Below are positions 45,341 to 56,484 of a stretch of DNA of 64,000 nt, in pieces. The DNA is taken from positions 248,001 to 312,000 of the forward strand of contig JAKEKT010000031.1 in the NCBI GenBank assembly GCA_021495925.1. Reading direction: 5' to 3'. A program made the translations under genes and the position numbers. The notes under the pieces were generated by a model that was not told the origin of the DNA, did no database searches, and saw only the letters and a program-made list of their open reading frames with translations. The stretch is from Diplodia intermedia (lineage: Eukaryota > Ascomycota > Dothideomycetes > Botryosphaeriales > Botryosphaeriaceae). How positions within the stretch are numbered: position 1 is the first letter of the stretch; the number at the start of each line of letters is the position of its first letter.

Positions 45341-47527
45341 ATGGCGGCCCGCGACCGCTTCGGCGGCTTCGCTGAGCCGGCCATGACCCCATTGCAGCGC
45401 TACATCATGAACGCCTGCGACCCTCAGAACTTCGAGCCCAACCTGGCCCTCAACATCGAGATCGCCGAGCTGGTCAACCAGAAGAAGGGCAGTGCCCCGC
45501 GCGAGGCGGCCATGGAGATCGTTAAATTCGTCAACTCGCGCAACCCGAACGTCTCGCTGCTCGCCCTCAATCTGCTGGACATCTGCGTCAAGAACTGTGG
45601 CTATCCCTTCCACCTGCAAATCAGCACCAAGGAGTTCCTCAATGAGCTTGTCCGCCGCTTCCCCGAGCGGCCCCCCGTCCACTCGTCGCGCGTCCAGAAC
45701 CGCATCCTCGAGCTGATCGAGGAATGGCGCTCCACGATCTGCATGACCTCGCGCTACAAGGAGGACCTGGGCTTCATCCGCGACATGCACCGCTTGCTCA
45801 GCTACAAGGGCTACACTTTCCCCGAGATCAGGCGCGAGGATGCTGCGGTGCTGAACCCCAGCGATGTACGTATCTGGCTGCGCTGCCCGTGAGAGCGCCC
45901 CACTGACCCAACCCGCAGAACCTGAGGTCCGCCGAGGAGATGGAGCAGGAGGAGCGCGAGGCCCAGTCGGCCAAGCTCCAGGAACTGATCAGACGCGGCA
46001 CCCCGCACGACCTGCAGGAAGCCAACCGACTGATGAAGATCATGGCCGGCTTCGACACCCGGAATAAGACGGACTACAGGGCAAAGGCGGCGGAAGAGGT
46101 TGGCAAGATACAGCAGAAGGCCAAGCTGCTCGAGGACATGCTCCAGAAGCACCAGGCCGGGGACCAGATCAAAGAGGGCGACGTTTTCGAGGTACGCCCG
46201 GGCGGGCCGCTCTCTTGGGAGGCGGTTGTGAAAGCTGACCGCATGCAGGAGCTCGCCAATGCTTTGGCAAGCGCCCACCCGAAAATTCAAAAAATGTGCG
46301 AGGAAGAGTCGGACGATCACGAGGCTGTGGCCAAGCTGCTGGAAATCAACGACAGCATACACCGGACTTTGGAGCGGTACAAGCTCATCAAGAAGGGCGA
46401 TGTCGAGGGCGCAGCCAAGATCCCCAAGGGCACTCTGGGCGTGAGCGGGGCCGGTGTCAAGAAGGGCCCAGACAACGAACTGTCTTTGATCGACTTTGGC
46501 GGTCCCGATGACACGGCAGCTCCCTCTGGCCAACCCGGTGCCAGCTCGAGCGCTGCCGCGCCAAAGGGGAACGCGTTGGAGGACGACTTGCTTGGCCTGA
46601 ATCTGGGCGGCAACGACAGCTTCCAAGGTGGAGGCATTTCTCTCGGCGCCACGAATGGGGCTGGTACGCAGGCCTCAGCTTGCATTTCTATGGGTATGCT
46701 AACAATCATCGCCAGCGTTCCAGCCGCAACCGACCTCACAGGCTACCGTGCAAAATCTCCTCGGCGGTGGCCCTCCGCCATCGCAGCCGACGCCCCCACA
46801 GCCGAAATACAACGCCTTTGCCGGACTTGGGGGCTCTTCTTTGGCTCCGCAGCCGACTCCGCCCCAGCAAGCTTCGATGTTCTCCCCGCCCCCTCAGCAA
46901 CCGCCGCAGAAATCTGCAGATCCTTTTGCTGCTCTCGCAACTCCCCGGACTGCGTCTCCCTTCCAGTTCCAGCAATCCGTCAGGCCTGCGGCATCCCCGA
47001 CCAGTGCTCTCTTCGACCTCGGAGGCACTTCGACCCCACCTCCGGCCGCTGCAGCTCCGGCACCAGCACCCGCAGCTGCTGATGACGACGAGTGGAACTT
47101 CTCCTCGGCATTGCCGGACCAACCGTCGACGCAAACCGTCATCAACACCAGCATAAGAACTGACTTCACCGTTTCCCGTCAAAGTGATGACACCATCCAC
47201 ATTCAGGCTGCCATATCAAATAACACGCCCGCACCAATTTCTGAACTCACAATGCAGCTAGCCGTCACAAGGGTAAGCGCTTCACGTGAGGGTGGAACCA
47301 AGCTTGCGCAGCTGACATGTGTACAGGGCTATACTCTGAAGCTGCAACCCCAATCTGGCAGGCTATTGCAGCCACACCAGCAGAATGGCATTACGCAGAA
47401 CATCCACCTGCTCGGCGTCCAGCGCGGACAGGGCACGGCGGTCAAGATGCGCTGGAGGGCCAGCTACATTCTTGGCTCGGAGCGCAAGGAGGAGCAGGGA
47501 GAGATATCGAGCTTGGGTGTGTCATGA
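45341..47527 (+). CDS. GGA1: GGA-type clathrin adaptor (VHS-GAT-GAE)
   Basis: Arf-dependent clathrin adaptor that sorts cargo from the trans-Golgi network to endosomes. Exons 45341-45865, 45919-46191, 46249-46663, 46716-47272 and 47327-47527 join to 656 aa. The VHS domain covers about 8-150 (LQRYIMNACDPQ, LLALNLLDICVKNCGYPFHLQI, HSSRVQNRILELIEEW). The GAT domain with paired helices follows (about 190-320; EANRLMKIMAGFD, KIQKMCEEESDDHEAVAKLLEINDSIHRTLERYK). A Pro/Gln/Ala-rich hinge with acidic LIDFGG and LLGLNLGG clathrin-box-like motifs leads to the GAE ear (about 530-656; TVSRQSDDTIHIQAAISN, GITQNIHLLG, VKMRWRASYILG). Two introns (46192-46248, 57 nt; 47273-47326, 54 nt) are multiples of three with no stop, so their retention would still yield protein. 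The spliced form fits the GAT and ear folds better. Confidence 0.95.
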
Positions 47528-48678
47528 GAAGGTACTAGTTGAATTCGGAAGACCGATAGGTCTCACTTTTGCTTCGGGGAATTGTGAGGCCAAGGCCTGC
47601 CTTCGTGATGGTGGGTCGAGATTGGTGGTAAGTGGAACGCAATAGGATACCAGGATTGTCAAGACCGGTGGTTATGTTGAGACAAGTGTCACCGCTCAAG
47701 GTATGGATGAAGAAAGAAAAGCTCCCCATGCTCGCGCGAGCGTTGCCTTCACGATTCCTTCGGGTTTACTTTTCATGTGCAAAGAGCCCTGCTTGTTGTT
47801 GTTTCGAAGAATGTAGACCGGATACGACAGTGGCTCACGAGAGATCCTGCCCTGCTCGCGTCTATGTCCACGATAGTTGAAGTTCACGTCTGGGTGCTTT
47901 TGCATAGTCTCGAAAGCCTACATTTATGTCCGGATGTTTGCTTCAAATACGTACGCATGGGATCTTTCGAGGGCACGGAAGGGCAAAATCCGCTGCCATG
48001 CACTGTACCAATGAGAAGAAGCCGTAGGCTTGACGATCTTCATCCAAGTCTGCCTTTCATCTGCTTGATGCGCCGCCCGTGCACTTGGCACCCATGCAGA
48101 GTCGAAGCGTCCATTCCAAACCCGATCCCCTAATCTTGCGGACGTTACTACGAAAGCACATGGCGAAAATCCGAGACCCACGCCGATATGTACGACGGCT
48201 TACTACACGTCGCAAGCAACGGTGCAATGCCTTTATCCGGAGTCACATACGAGATGGTCTTGCATTTTACCGGCGTCGCGGCGCATGACTAGCTAGGCGA
48301 TCTGGACGTTAGGGCGCCCATTCTTAAATTGACCTCTCCGAAGGGTTCAGCACGTCGATCGTCGTCGCATGAGTACCATTGTCTCATCTACCGCATTTGT
48401 GATGCTGCATTTTTCGTCCGTTTGGAACGGCCTAGTCACTGACTGCGTGATGCTGTCGACACATCCGTAATCTGCACGATGCTTGGCCTCTCAGAGCACC
48501 CAAATGTGTCCTCTGGCGTTCTGCATGCTGTCCAGAGATATATACTACATATATACAAAAAGGCTCATTTCCAGCCAGTGGGTTATGTTATGACCCCGGG
48601 GTATCTAATCTAAACGGTGCTAGGATCAAAAATATAAACAGAAAAGAGAAGATCATGGAGAGAATCTCGTTATTTTCA
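47528..48678. other. Intergenic between convergent GGA and GH16 genes
   Basis: About 1.15 kb between two 3' ends, AT-richer than its surroundings, with a TATATA-rich run around 48538-48558 and A-rich stretches near 48625-48655 that suit transcript termination and polyadenylation. No motif-bearing frame or RNA gene is seen. Confidence 0.7.
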
Positions 48679-50229
48679 TCATAAGAGGATTGCGGCCAAA
48701 AAGGCTGCCGCGCCGGTGATCATCGCCCACGACACAGTCACGGCCCCGGCGCCACCGAGGGGCAGTTTGCCGTTGACCAAGTACTGTGCATTGCCTTTTG
48801 CTGATTCATTTGCCGGCCATGAAGCATCCGTGCTCGTCGAGGAGGCAGCGATAGAGCTGGTAATCGAGGTCGTCGCCGTGGATTCCGTGGCTTCGGTTTC
48901 CGGTGCGTACGTGAACGGGCGGGAGGTGGTCGAGGGTGCGGAGATGGTGGAGTAAATGACGGTGGGTGCGGCGGGTGCGGTGGCTGAAGTGCTAAGCGTT
49001 CCGGCGGAGCTGGTGCTGCTGCTGCTGCTCGAGATGAAGGTCTCGGTCATGGTGGTCTTGATCGTGACAACCGCGGCGCTGCTGCTGGACGAGCTACTCG
49101 AGCTGGTGGCAGCGGTAGTAGTAGTTGTGGGCGGGGCCGGATCGCGCCACTCAAACCAACGGAAAGCGCCAAATTCCCAATACGCCTCGGTGAATGCTTG
49201 CGGATTCTCTTTGACGTAGTTTTCGCAGCTGTCGTAGCCGGTGGTTGTCGGGCAAGAGCCGCTTGGCCAAGTGGCGGCGCCCCAGTCGCCGCACAAGTCG
49301 ACGTTGACGACAATGCGCATATCGCTGAAGCGCTCCGCCCAATTGCAGTCGGGACCGGAGAAATGGGCTATTGGCTTGCCCCAGGCATCGTTGCTCGGGG
49401 CCAGGGTGGGCGGATCGGCACTCAAGCTGATGGCGGCGGCGACGTCGGCGGGCTTGGACTGGGTGCGCCCGAAAAACCAGACCTTGATGCCGTCGTCGGT
49501 CCACTGCATGGCGACAGTGCCGCCGGCGGCGCTGTTCATGGACTGGCCGAAAGTGGGGACGTCGGCATTCGTCGTCTTGCCCGAGCCTGCGTAGACGGCG
49601 CTGGTGCCGGTAGGGGCTTGGATCTGGCAGCCGGTGTTGTCGCCCGTGTCGGGGTCGTAGGCACAGTTGCTGGAGGCAACGGTGCCGGTGTAGTCGGTTT
49701 TGGAGTAGCCCAGGGCGCCGGAGCCGTCGTCGCCGGAGGCGGGAACGGCGTCAATGGAGCAGGCGTTGGCCTCGACACCGCTGGTGTGGAGGGTCATGTA
49801 GTTGCTTGCCTGGTCGTTGGCGCCCTCGAGAATGTCGATCTCGCCGTTGGCGGGCCAGTCGCCGTCGCCCAGCATCCACAGCGCGGGCCAGGTGCCGCAG
49901 CCGGAGGGCATGTGCATGACGTCGACGAGCAGGATGCCTTGGTTGTACGTGTCGTTGCTGAAGATGCGGACCGAGGGGCGGCCGTCATCCACCTTGTTGG
50001 TGGAGTCGACGCCGATGCGGACGGTGGAGTCGGTGGTGCTGATCAGGTTCTTGGCCACTGCATCCTGGCGGGACTGGTAGGCGACGGTGCCGTGGGTTGG
50101 GTCGTCGCCGTCGTAGAAGCCAAAGTTGTTGAAGAAGTGCTGCGGGGCGTAGTCGCGGACTAGCGTGTATGCGGCCGGGGAGCCGCGGGCAAGGAGCAAC
50201 GCCGCCAACAGGCGGGCGAGGCGTGGCAT
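48679..50229 (-). CDS. GPI-anchored GH16 endo-1,3(4)-beta-glucanase-like cell-wall enzyme
   Basis: Secreted glycoside hydrolase family 16 protein acting on cell-wall or plant beta-glucans. Single exon, 516 aa. A signal peptide (about 1-20, LARLLAALLLARGSPAA) precedes the catalytic domain (about 21-330). The catalytic motif GEIDILEG places the nucleophile Glu130, Asp132 and acid/base Glu135. Further family signatures are WPALWMLG just before it and the Trp-rich end (YWEFGAFRWFEW). A long Ser/Thr-rich stalk with poly-Ser and poly-Thr runs (about 340-480) suggests heavy O-mannosylation. The C-terminus ends in a hydrophobic segment (SWAMITGAAAFLAAILL) typical of a GPI-anchor signal. The frame is open 70 codons upstream, but the signal peptide fixes the start at this ATG. 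Confidence 0.93.
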   Translation of the reverse strand: MPRLARLLAALLLARGSPAAYTLVRDYAPQHFFNNFGFYDGDDPTHGTVAYQSRQDAVAKNLISTTDSTVRIGVDSTNKVDDGRPSVRIFSNDTYNQGILLVDVMHMPSGCGTWPALWMLGDGDWPANGEIDILEGANDQASNYMTLHTSGVEANACSIDAVPASGDDGSGALGYSKTDYTGTVASSNCAYDPDTGDNTGCQIQAPTGTSAVYAGSGKTTNADVPTFGQSMNSAAGGTVAMQWTDDGIKVWFFGRTQSKPADVAAAISLSADPPTLAPSNDAWGKPIAHFSGPDCNWAERFSDMRIVVNVDLCGDWGAATWPSGSCPTTTGYDSCENYVKENPQAFTEAYWEFGAFRWFEWRDPAPPTTTTTAATSSSSSSSSSAAVVTIKTTMTETFISSSSSSTSSAGTLSTSATAPAAPTVIYSTISAPSTTSRPFTYAPETEATESTATTSITSSIAASSTSTDASWPANESAKGNAQYLVNGKLPLGGAGAVTVSWAMITGAAAFLAAILL

Positions 50230-51984
50230 GTTGCAAGGGAATGGACGGGTGGAAGCTGGGGCGAGGAAAGGACTGGAGGGACATCTGGGGTGCACGGCTT
50301 GCACATGGCGAGACAGCGGTGTTGGTGTTATAGACAGAGGCACAATGGCATTGTGGAGCCGGGCAGAACGAGAGACAGGCGGCGTGGACACTGACGGCAC
50401 GGCGGTGGCGGGCGACTTGTAGAAGGTCGAGGCAGCGTCCAAGGGGAGATCTCTCGAGGGCGCTAGCCCGAAGAGACAATGTCAAACAGCCAAGGCGCGG
50501 GTAGGGTGGGCAGGCAGAGGGACGGAGCAGTGGGATCCAATCCAAGCGTGGAGCAGGCTGCGCGGACCCACAAAGCGGACCAAACGGCCAAAGTGGGTTG
50601 TTTGAGCGCCAGCACATTGCAGTCCGACTGGGGGCCTCCTCAGAGAAATGACGGGGTGATTGCCGGCCATGCGCGCCAGCACTCGGCTGCTGCCTGGCCT
50701 TCAGGAGACGCCGGGCCATCGAGCGCGCGGCAGCAGCAGCCGGCCGCGACGGCGACGGTGGTGCCTGGAGTGCCTGGAGTGCCTGGAGGAGCGGGCCGTG
50801 CGAGGCAGGTGCGGTTCTATGTCGGCCTCTCCACGTGTTTGCCGGCCGCAACGTGGACGTTGTTTGCGTGCTGAAGCGTCCCTCATGCTGGTCCTGGCTT
50901 CGCTGTGCCACATGGCCCGCTGCTCTGACTGTTTCTCTGTCCACGGATGGTCGACTTCTTGAACGCCGCGGGCTCGGTCGAAAAGCCGTCTTGTTGCGCG
51001 TCGCCTCGCGCCGCATCGCCTGGTAGGCTACCGTCCGTCGGCGTCCATCGCGGCGCTTGCTTCGTCGTGTCGCTTCACCGCTCACGGCCTGTGGTTCTCG
51101 CTTGGTGCCGACGCTGCTGGCTGGTGAGAAGCTCCGGCGTCCCAGCAGGTGGCATGGAGAAGAATCGAGCGCGCCTACCTATCCATGAACCCAACTGTCA
51201 AAAGCAGGCCGATGCCTCCATGAACTGGATCCGGCCGCCCGCATAGGAAGACTGCAGTCTTCTCAACCCGGCTTTACCCTCGCAAGCGCTTCGCTCCTCT
51301 CCGCAGCGCGAAGCACGGGAGAGCCGGTTCTGCTTCCATGTCACGGGAGGCTACCTTCCAAAGGGCGAGCGAAATGGCGCTGACGACGTGGCGGAGCGGA
51401 GCGCAACTGAATCCCGCTGATGTACAGCGTGTGTTGTTGAGCTGGCGGGGACTTCTCCGCCTTACGCAGGGCACGTCCCCCGCCCCTTTTGCCGCCGAAC
51501 GGTCCCGCGGTCCTTCTGCTCCACCCGCCGAACTACTCCGGCGGGAGATCGCCCTCCCATGTGGTGGCACTCTGCTTACACTGCTTCATGTATTACTTGC
51601 TTGGCGTCTTTGCAAATGTGACACGGACAGGCCCCCGTCATCCTCCGTTCCAGCTGGCATCCCAAATTCTACAATTACTTCCCTGAAATTACCCATGGCC
51701 GCATGTTCGCACTTGACAATTGCAACCAAACGTCATGAGAAGACTGAGCGCCTTCCGTTTATGTTTTCGTCGGCCTTGTGTGCAGCAGGATGAGAAGAAA
51801 CAACGTCCGTCCACCAAACTAAGGAAATGCGTCAGACTCGAGCGCCAAAGTGCGACGCTCCAGCACCTTCGAGACAGTGCTCCTTCCACCCCTCGGTGCC
51901 CGCTAATTCGTCTTCCGCCCAAAACCACTGGTTCTTTCAAGTCATCAAAAGTCAGACGTCCAGTACCGCATCAACACCTGGCTC
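50230..51984. other. Intergenic between GH16 promoter and VTS1 3' end
   Basis: About 1.75 kb. The right part is the VTS1 3' flank and the left part is the GH16 promoter. The only structure seen is a 9-bp triple repeat at 50761-50787. Open frames here (for example 50479-50874 on +) lack motifs and overlap open frames on the opposite strand. Confidence 0.65.
50761..50787. repeat. Three 9-bp tandem units (GTGCCTGGA)
   Basis: Three perfect head-to-tail copies of GTGCCTGGA at 50761-50769, 50770-50778 and 50779-50787, about 530 bp upstream of the GH16 start codon. Minisatellite-type repeat. Confidence 0.85.
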
Positions 51985-53940
51985 TCAACTCGGGCTGATC
52001 TTGCCCTCCGCCTTGGCCTCTCTGACCTGCTCAAACACCTGTCCAAACGTTAGCAAACACCGCCTGTGGTCTTCAAGCCGACACCGCAAAGCTCACCTTC
52101 AGCATCTTTCTCCGAGCTCCAAGAGCGTTCACGCCACGCTTCTCCAAACCCTCGTCGTCCAGCTCTACCAAGTCCGACCACTTCAGATCCTTCAAATTAT
52201 CCGTGTACTTGTGCAGGCGCAGGCTCCTGAGCCACGCCGGAATGTCCTGAAGTAGATCCGGGTTGGTCGGATCCTCCGGCGGCTTCGAGCTGCCCCTCCT
52301 TCCCCGAGGGGACCGGCCACGATTGATCTCAGAATGATCCGAGAGATAGCCTTCGTGGCTGCCACCCATGCCAATTCCAAACTGACCAAGGTTCATCCCA
52401 GCCAAATTGTTGTCGTAAGCAGAAAGGAACCCGTTGTTCTGAGGGGAAGCAAAGTTCATCGCGTTGATATTACCACCCTGCATCGCCATGCCCGGGGAGC
52501 TGGGACGCGAACGACGACCGTTCATTGCTGCGAGTTGCTGAGCTTGCAGAGCAGCTGCCTGCTGAGGTGTGAGCACCTGACCGAATTCATTCGTCATGAC
52601 AACGCTGGCGGGAACATTTTGCTGCCCATTGTTATTGTTGTTATGCCCGGAGCCCTGTCCCTCCGAGGAACGAGCCCGGCGGTACTTTCGCACATCGTCC
52701 AGCTGTATCCGGTTGTTGACCGTGGAGAGGGCCGCTAGCTTCATCGCTGTTGCGTTCGCCACCATATCCGCCTGGTTTGCCTGCTGCTGGAAGTTGGGCA
52801 TCAGAGGTGTGTTCACCATTGACGCCCAGCTTCCGCTGGCTCCGTACGGGGACAGCATGGGCATACCGGCTCCGGAGGCGTCCGGAGCATTGAGTGTGGT
52901 GCTCTGAATGTTCTGATCTCCGGAAAGCGTCATGGGACGAGGGGAACGGAGTCCGCCGGCAGAGGGCGGAGGCTGAACAAACTGGCCCATCGGCGGGTGG
53001 TGGCTTGAGGATGACTTGGGACGCTGCGGTTGCTGGTTCTCACCACCACGAGGGCCCCACGGAGATGATGGTGGCTGCGGCGCATTGTCCCTCTTGCCAT
53101 CGTCCGGCGCTGAGATCGTAGGAGCGATCATCGACGAGCGATCGCCAATAGCGCTGTTGCGGTTTGAAGTGGGCGCGGCGCCGGTATGCTGGGTGAACTC
53201 GGCCTTCTGCTTTGCAATCGCGGCCGCCGCATCGGGGAACATGGAGTTGATCGTGTTGCTGTCGAGACCAGAGTTGCGCTTCGCGCCAGGGGATGGCGGA
53301 GGGCGGCCGAGCCCAACCGAGTTGCGGGAGCCCTCAACGCTGAGCTTGTTCATAGCATCATTCAGCTTCTGAGACATGGGATCTTCGAGAAGTTAGCAAC
53401 ATCCTTGACAATTTCAATCCTGCAAGCATTATCGTGCGCACCTTTTTCGCCGAAATTGGCGGGCGACAGAACGCTGGACATGGGGTGGCTCTTGGCCATC
53501 TGTTGAAGGACCTGAATAAAGAAGCGCTGCTGCACGCCCGTCGTCTGCTGGAGCAGCTGGTAGAGCGCGGCGGTTCGCTCAGGCTCGCTCAGGACACGAA
53601 ACCACTGCTCGATGGCACTGAGCTCGTCCTTGAAATCCTGGTCCAGCGTCGCAGCGGCCATCTCTTCCAACGTGATCTCGTATTGATCGATATCCGCAAT
53701 CCACTGCTGCGCAGCATTGTCCATGGTGTCTTCGTCCTGGGTGCCTTGCTTGTTGAAGTAGACCTCGGAGGAGGGGCGAATTCCGCGGTTAGACAAAGGC
53801 GACGAGGCAAACACGCCCATGTCGGCCGAAGCGCGGAGGTGGTGGTTGGCGCCAATGGCCCTCGACGAGGGTGGGCGCAGCGACGAGCTCGAGGCCTCGG
53901 GCGTGCTGTTCCGGTTGCCGGCAATCTGGCTGACAGACAT
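51985..53940 (-). CDS. VTS1: RNA-binding SAM-domain protein Vts1 (Smaug homologue)
   Basis: Post-transcriptional regulator that binds CNGG-type hairpins (Smaug recognition elements) in mRNAs and recruits the deadenylation machinery. Three exons, 53940-53442, 53382-52097 and 52038-51985 (introns 59 and 58 bp), give 612 aa. The N-terminal part (about 60-165: WIADIDQYEITLEEMA, FRVLSEPERTAALYQLLQQTT, RFFIQVLQQMAKSHPM) is the conserved helical block of Vts1 and Smaug proteins. A long Ser/Pro/Gln/Asn-rich disordered middle follows. The SAM domain lies at about 540-605 (IPAWLRSLRLHKYTDNL, LVELDDEGLEKRGVNALGARRKMLK) with the basic RRKMLK helix that contacts RNA. The last exon codes only for the end of the SAM domain plus about ten residues. 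Confidence 0.96.
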
Positions 53941-55092
53941 GGTGGGCAGCGGTCGGGGGGTCACCGGTAGTTGTTGGGTGAGGATCGCAGCGGCGGGTGC
54001 GAAGGGCTTGGTGAGAATTCTGGGGCGCAGGTATCAGCGGCTCCTGTGGGCAGCAGCGGTGGTGCGGGGAGGCGAGTGCACGCACAATGCAGGCAACGAG
54101 AGGAAGCGCGTCGGTCGCCGTCGAAAACGCCCGCAGATCAACTGGCCTCAAGGGAGCTTCGAAGGCGGCGTCAGGAGAGTTGGAGGAAGGGTGCGTCTTT
54201 CTCAGCCGGCGGCGGGAGCGGGAGGCGGCGGGTGACGCCTCGCAGACGGGTGGGCGGAACTCAGAGCGCGGGAAGAGCAAGGTACAAGAAGAAAAGGCAA
54301 GATTGGGGGCAGGGTGAAAGAAGGGGAGGGCGCGGCGGAAGCGGCGTGCAAGAGAGCGTTGGCTGGCCGGATGGAGGTGGCACCAAGGGACACAATGGGC
54401 TTCGACAGGGCAGGACCGATGCGGCTCGCTACAGAAGTAAATCCGAACCGGCGCCTTTGCTTGCACTTGGCTACGCATACAGCCCGCAGCGACTCGCCTG
54501 CTTGCCTGTGCGGATGGAGCTCAGCGCGAGCACATGCAGCTGCCCGCCGCGCCCTCCCCGAGTGATGTGCAGCGCTGCCATGATTATCACTGGGCCCTCG
54601 AGCCGGATCCGTGCGGCCGGTGCGAGCGCGGGCTTCTGTTCCACAAGGATCGCTGTAGGCCAACGGCCAGCAGCGCGCCTTCACTCCCCTCCTCGCGCCC
54701 GCTCGCCCGTGCGCCCCGGCGTGTCCGCAGCACTGCGCCGGAGCTCCCCTGAGGCCGGGCGTGGCTTGCGTGCCCCTGGCATCACGCAGACGCAGATTAG
54801 ACGCACGCAGAACCTAAGCCGCAAGACATCGGTAGGGCAGGGCTGCACGTGCGCACGGATAAGACCATTGCCTGGGCCACGGCAACCATGTGTATGTATT
54901 ATTGTAGCACGCAGTGACAGCGCCAATTTCGCATCCGAACGGCGCGGGCGTGGGCCGTGGGGCCTCTGCCCGTATGAGTGCCTCTGCCCACCGCCCAGGT
55001 CACTGCTATGTTCCCTCTTTCGTCCTCGCTTCCGTATCTGCCCCCAATCCGGCCATGCCCACGCAGGGGACGCCTTTGGCGAGTCCGTCCGT
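53941..55092. other. Intergenic between VTS1 promoter and COG5 3' end
   Basis: About 1.15 kb, GC-rich. The left part is the VTS1 promoter and leader; the right part is the COG5 3' flank. The long plus-strand frame crossing it (53971-55311) is Arg/Ser-rich with no motif and runs antisense into COG5, so it is not called. No repeat or RNA gene is seen. Confidence 0.65.
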
Positions 55093-56484
55093 TCACCTCC
55101 CCAAAACTCCAATAATAGACCCGACCATAACCGCTGCCTCGCGCTCCCAATTGCCTGTTGCCGGCCCCTTGCCCCGGCTCAACGCGCTTGCCGGGAGCTG
55201 CGAGCCGCGATTCACGCACTCCCGGATTGCATCCCTGACTCTGTCCCTATTGCTGCGCAGCGTCCTCGCCGATACACCGCCGCGGTTGAGAATCTCCTGG
55301 ACCCGCGGTGACAGCGCTGACGCGAGAGATCGCCAGAAGTATGACGCCAGCGAGGACGTGTCCAGCGAGTACAGCAATGGCTGCAAAAAGTTCTGTGGAG
55401 GGAGCCGCGACGCGCTTCTCGGCCTTGCCGCCTTCTCCGCCCCCGGGCTACTGACCAGCGGATGCGAGGGAGGCCTGACCGACTCCAAGAGCGTCTCCAA
55501 AGCAACAATGTTCTGGCACCTTGCCGATATCTCCAACAGCGTCCGTTCAAGCGTCGGCAGCGTTGCCAGCGCCCGCGCGAGCGCCGCGAGAGACGACTTG
55601 AGGGCTGTTTGCAGGTATTCTTGCAGAGCGCTGACCAGGAGGGCCGGCTCGAACGTAGCCGTCGTTGCGTTTCTCAATGCCGGCGACAAAAGGTAGAGGG
55701 TCAGGAGGGCCGACGTGGTGCGGGACTTGGTGTCTTCGGTTTGCGCATATGTCGACGCAGCGCTGGGCTGCTGCGAACTGCCATTGGATGCCAGCAGCGA
55801 GGACATGGAAAACTCCCTAATTATTTGTTGCGAGCGAGAGACCAGCGTACGCTCCGCCGGGCCCAGCAGCTCGCTCTTCAACGTCGTGATGACATTGACA
55901 CGTTCAAGCCCCTCGCCCTCTTCACCAGGCCTGGACGCTAGCAACACCTGCCGCAGCGCAACGAGCGTGTTGGACGACCGGACCATTGCTCTGTGATCCT
56001 CCTTCTTCCCCAGTATGGCGCCAGGCCCGCCAATCTCGGCCAGCTGAGCCTCTAGCTGCCGGCCCAGCATCAGACAGCGTGCGACTGCACGGCCGACCTT
56101 GACCGTGTGACAAAGCCGCTCCGCTGCAAGACGCACCTGCTCCGCAGCTTCGTAGCGTTCAATGACCTCTTTCTCCAGCGTCTTGTACCCCTCCGTCAAG
56201 CTCGCAATCTGCGCCTCTACCTCGTCCAGTATCCGCTCTCCCGACTCCGCATGGTCTTTCGTGTATTCGAGCAGTGGCAAGGCCGACTTGGTGGTTAGCG
56301 TGTCGATATGTGTGTCAATCTCCTGCACGTCGAAGAGAACGCGCGAGAGCGGGGTGGAGAGGTCGAGCGGTGTGTCGGAGGGATTGTTCGTCGCGAGCAC
56401 GAGGTTGTTGGCGAACCCTGTCGTTGAAAAAGACGGGTCGAGGAAGGCCTCGTAGTCAATGTAAGATGGCTCGTCGTCTGCCAT
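55093..56484 (-). CDS. COG5: Conserved oligomeric Golgi complex subunit 5
   Basis: Lobe B subunit of the COG tethering complex, which keeps Golgi glycosylation enzymes in place by retrograde vesicle capture; peripheral Golgi membrane protein. Single exon, 463 aa. The N-terminal DYEAFLDPSFSTTGFANNLV segment is the conserved Cog5 start, followed by long coiled-coil helices (about 45-130: VQEIDTHIDTL, ILDEVEAQIASLTEGYKTLEKEVIERY), then CLMLGRQLEAQL and the helical C-terminal part ending in NWEREAAVMVGSIIGVLGR. The length fits fungal Cog5, which is shorter than the animal protein. The codons upstream of 56484 stay open but begin without an ATG. Its promoter carries a palindromic repeat element at 56640-56730. 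Confidence 0.93.
   Translation of the reverse strand: MADDEPSYIDYEAFLDPSFSTTGFANNLVLATNNPSDTPLDLSTPLSRVLFDVQEIDTHIDTLTTKSALPLLEYTKDHAESGERILDEVEAQIASLTEGYKTLEKEVIERYEAAEQVRLAAERLCHTVKVGRAVARCLMLGRQLEAQLAEIGGPGAILGKKEDHRAMVRSSNTLVALRQVLLASRPGEEGEGLERVNVITTLKSELLGPAERTLVSRSQQIIREFSMSSLLASNGSSQQPSAASTYAQTEDTKSRTTSALLTLYLLSPALRNATTATFEPALLVSALQEYLQTALKSSLAALARALATLPTLERTLLEISARCQNIVALETLLESVRPPSHPLVSSPGAEKAARPRSASRLPPQNFLQPLLYSLDTSSLASYFWRSLASALSPRVQEILNRGGVSARTLRSNRDRVRDAIRECVNRGSQLPASALSRGKGPATGNWEREAAVMVGSIIGVLGR

Noticed and set aside
49198..50163. 321-codon plus-strand frame rich in Gly and Val
   Set aside because: Antisense to the GH16 catalytic domain; low-complexity composition.
53971..55311. 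446-codon plus-strand frame between VTS1 and COG5
   Set aside because: Arg/Ser/Pro-rich, no motif, and its end is antisense to COG5 coding sequence.
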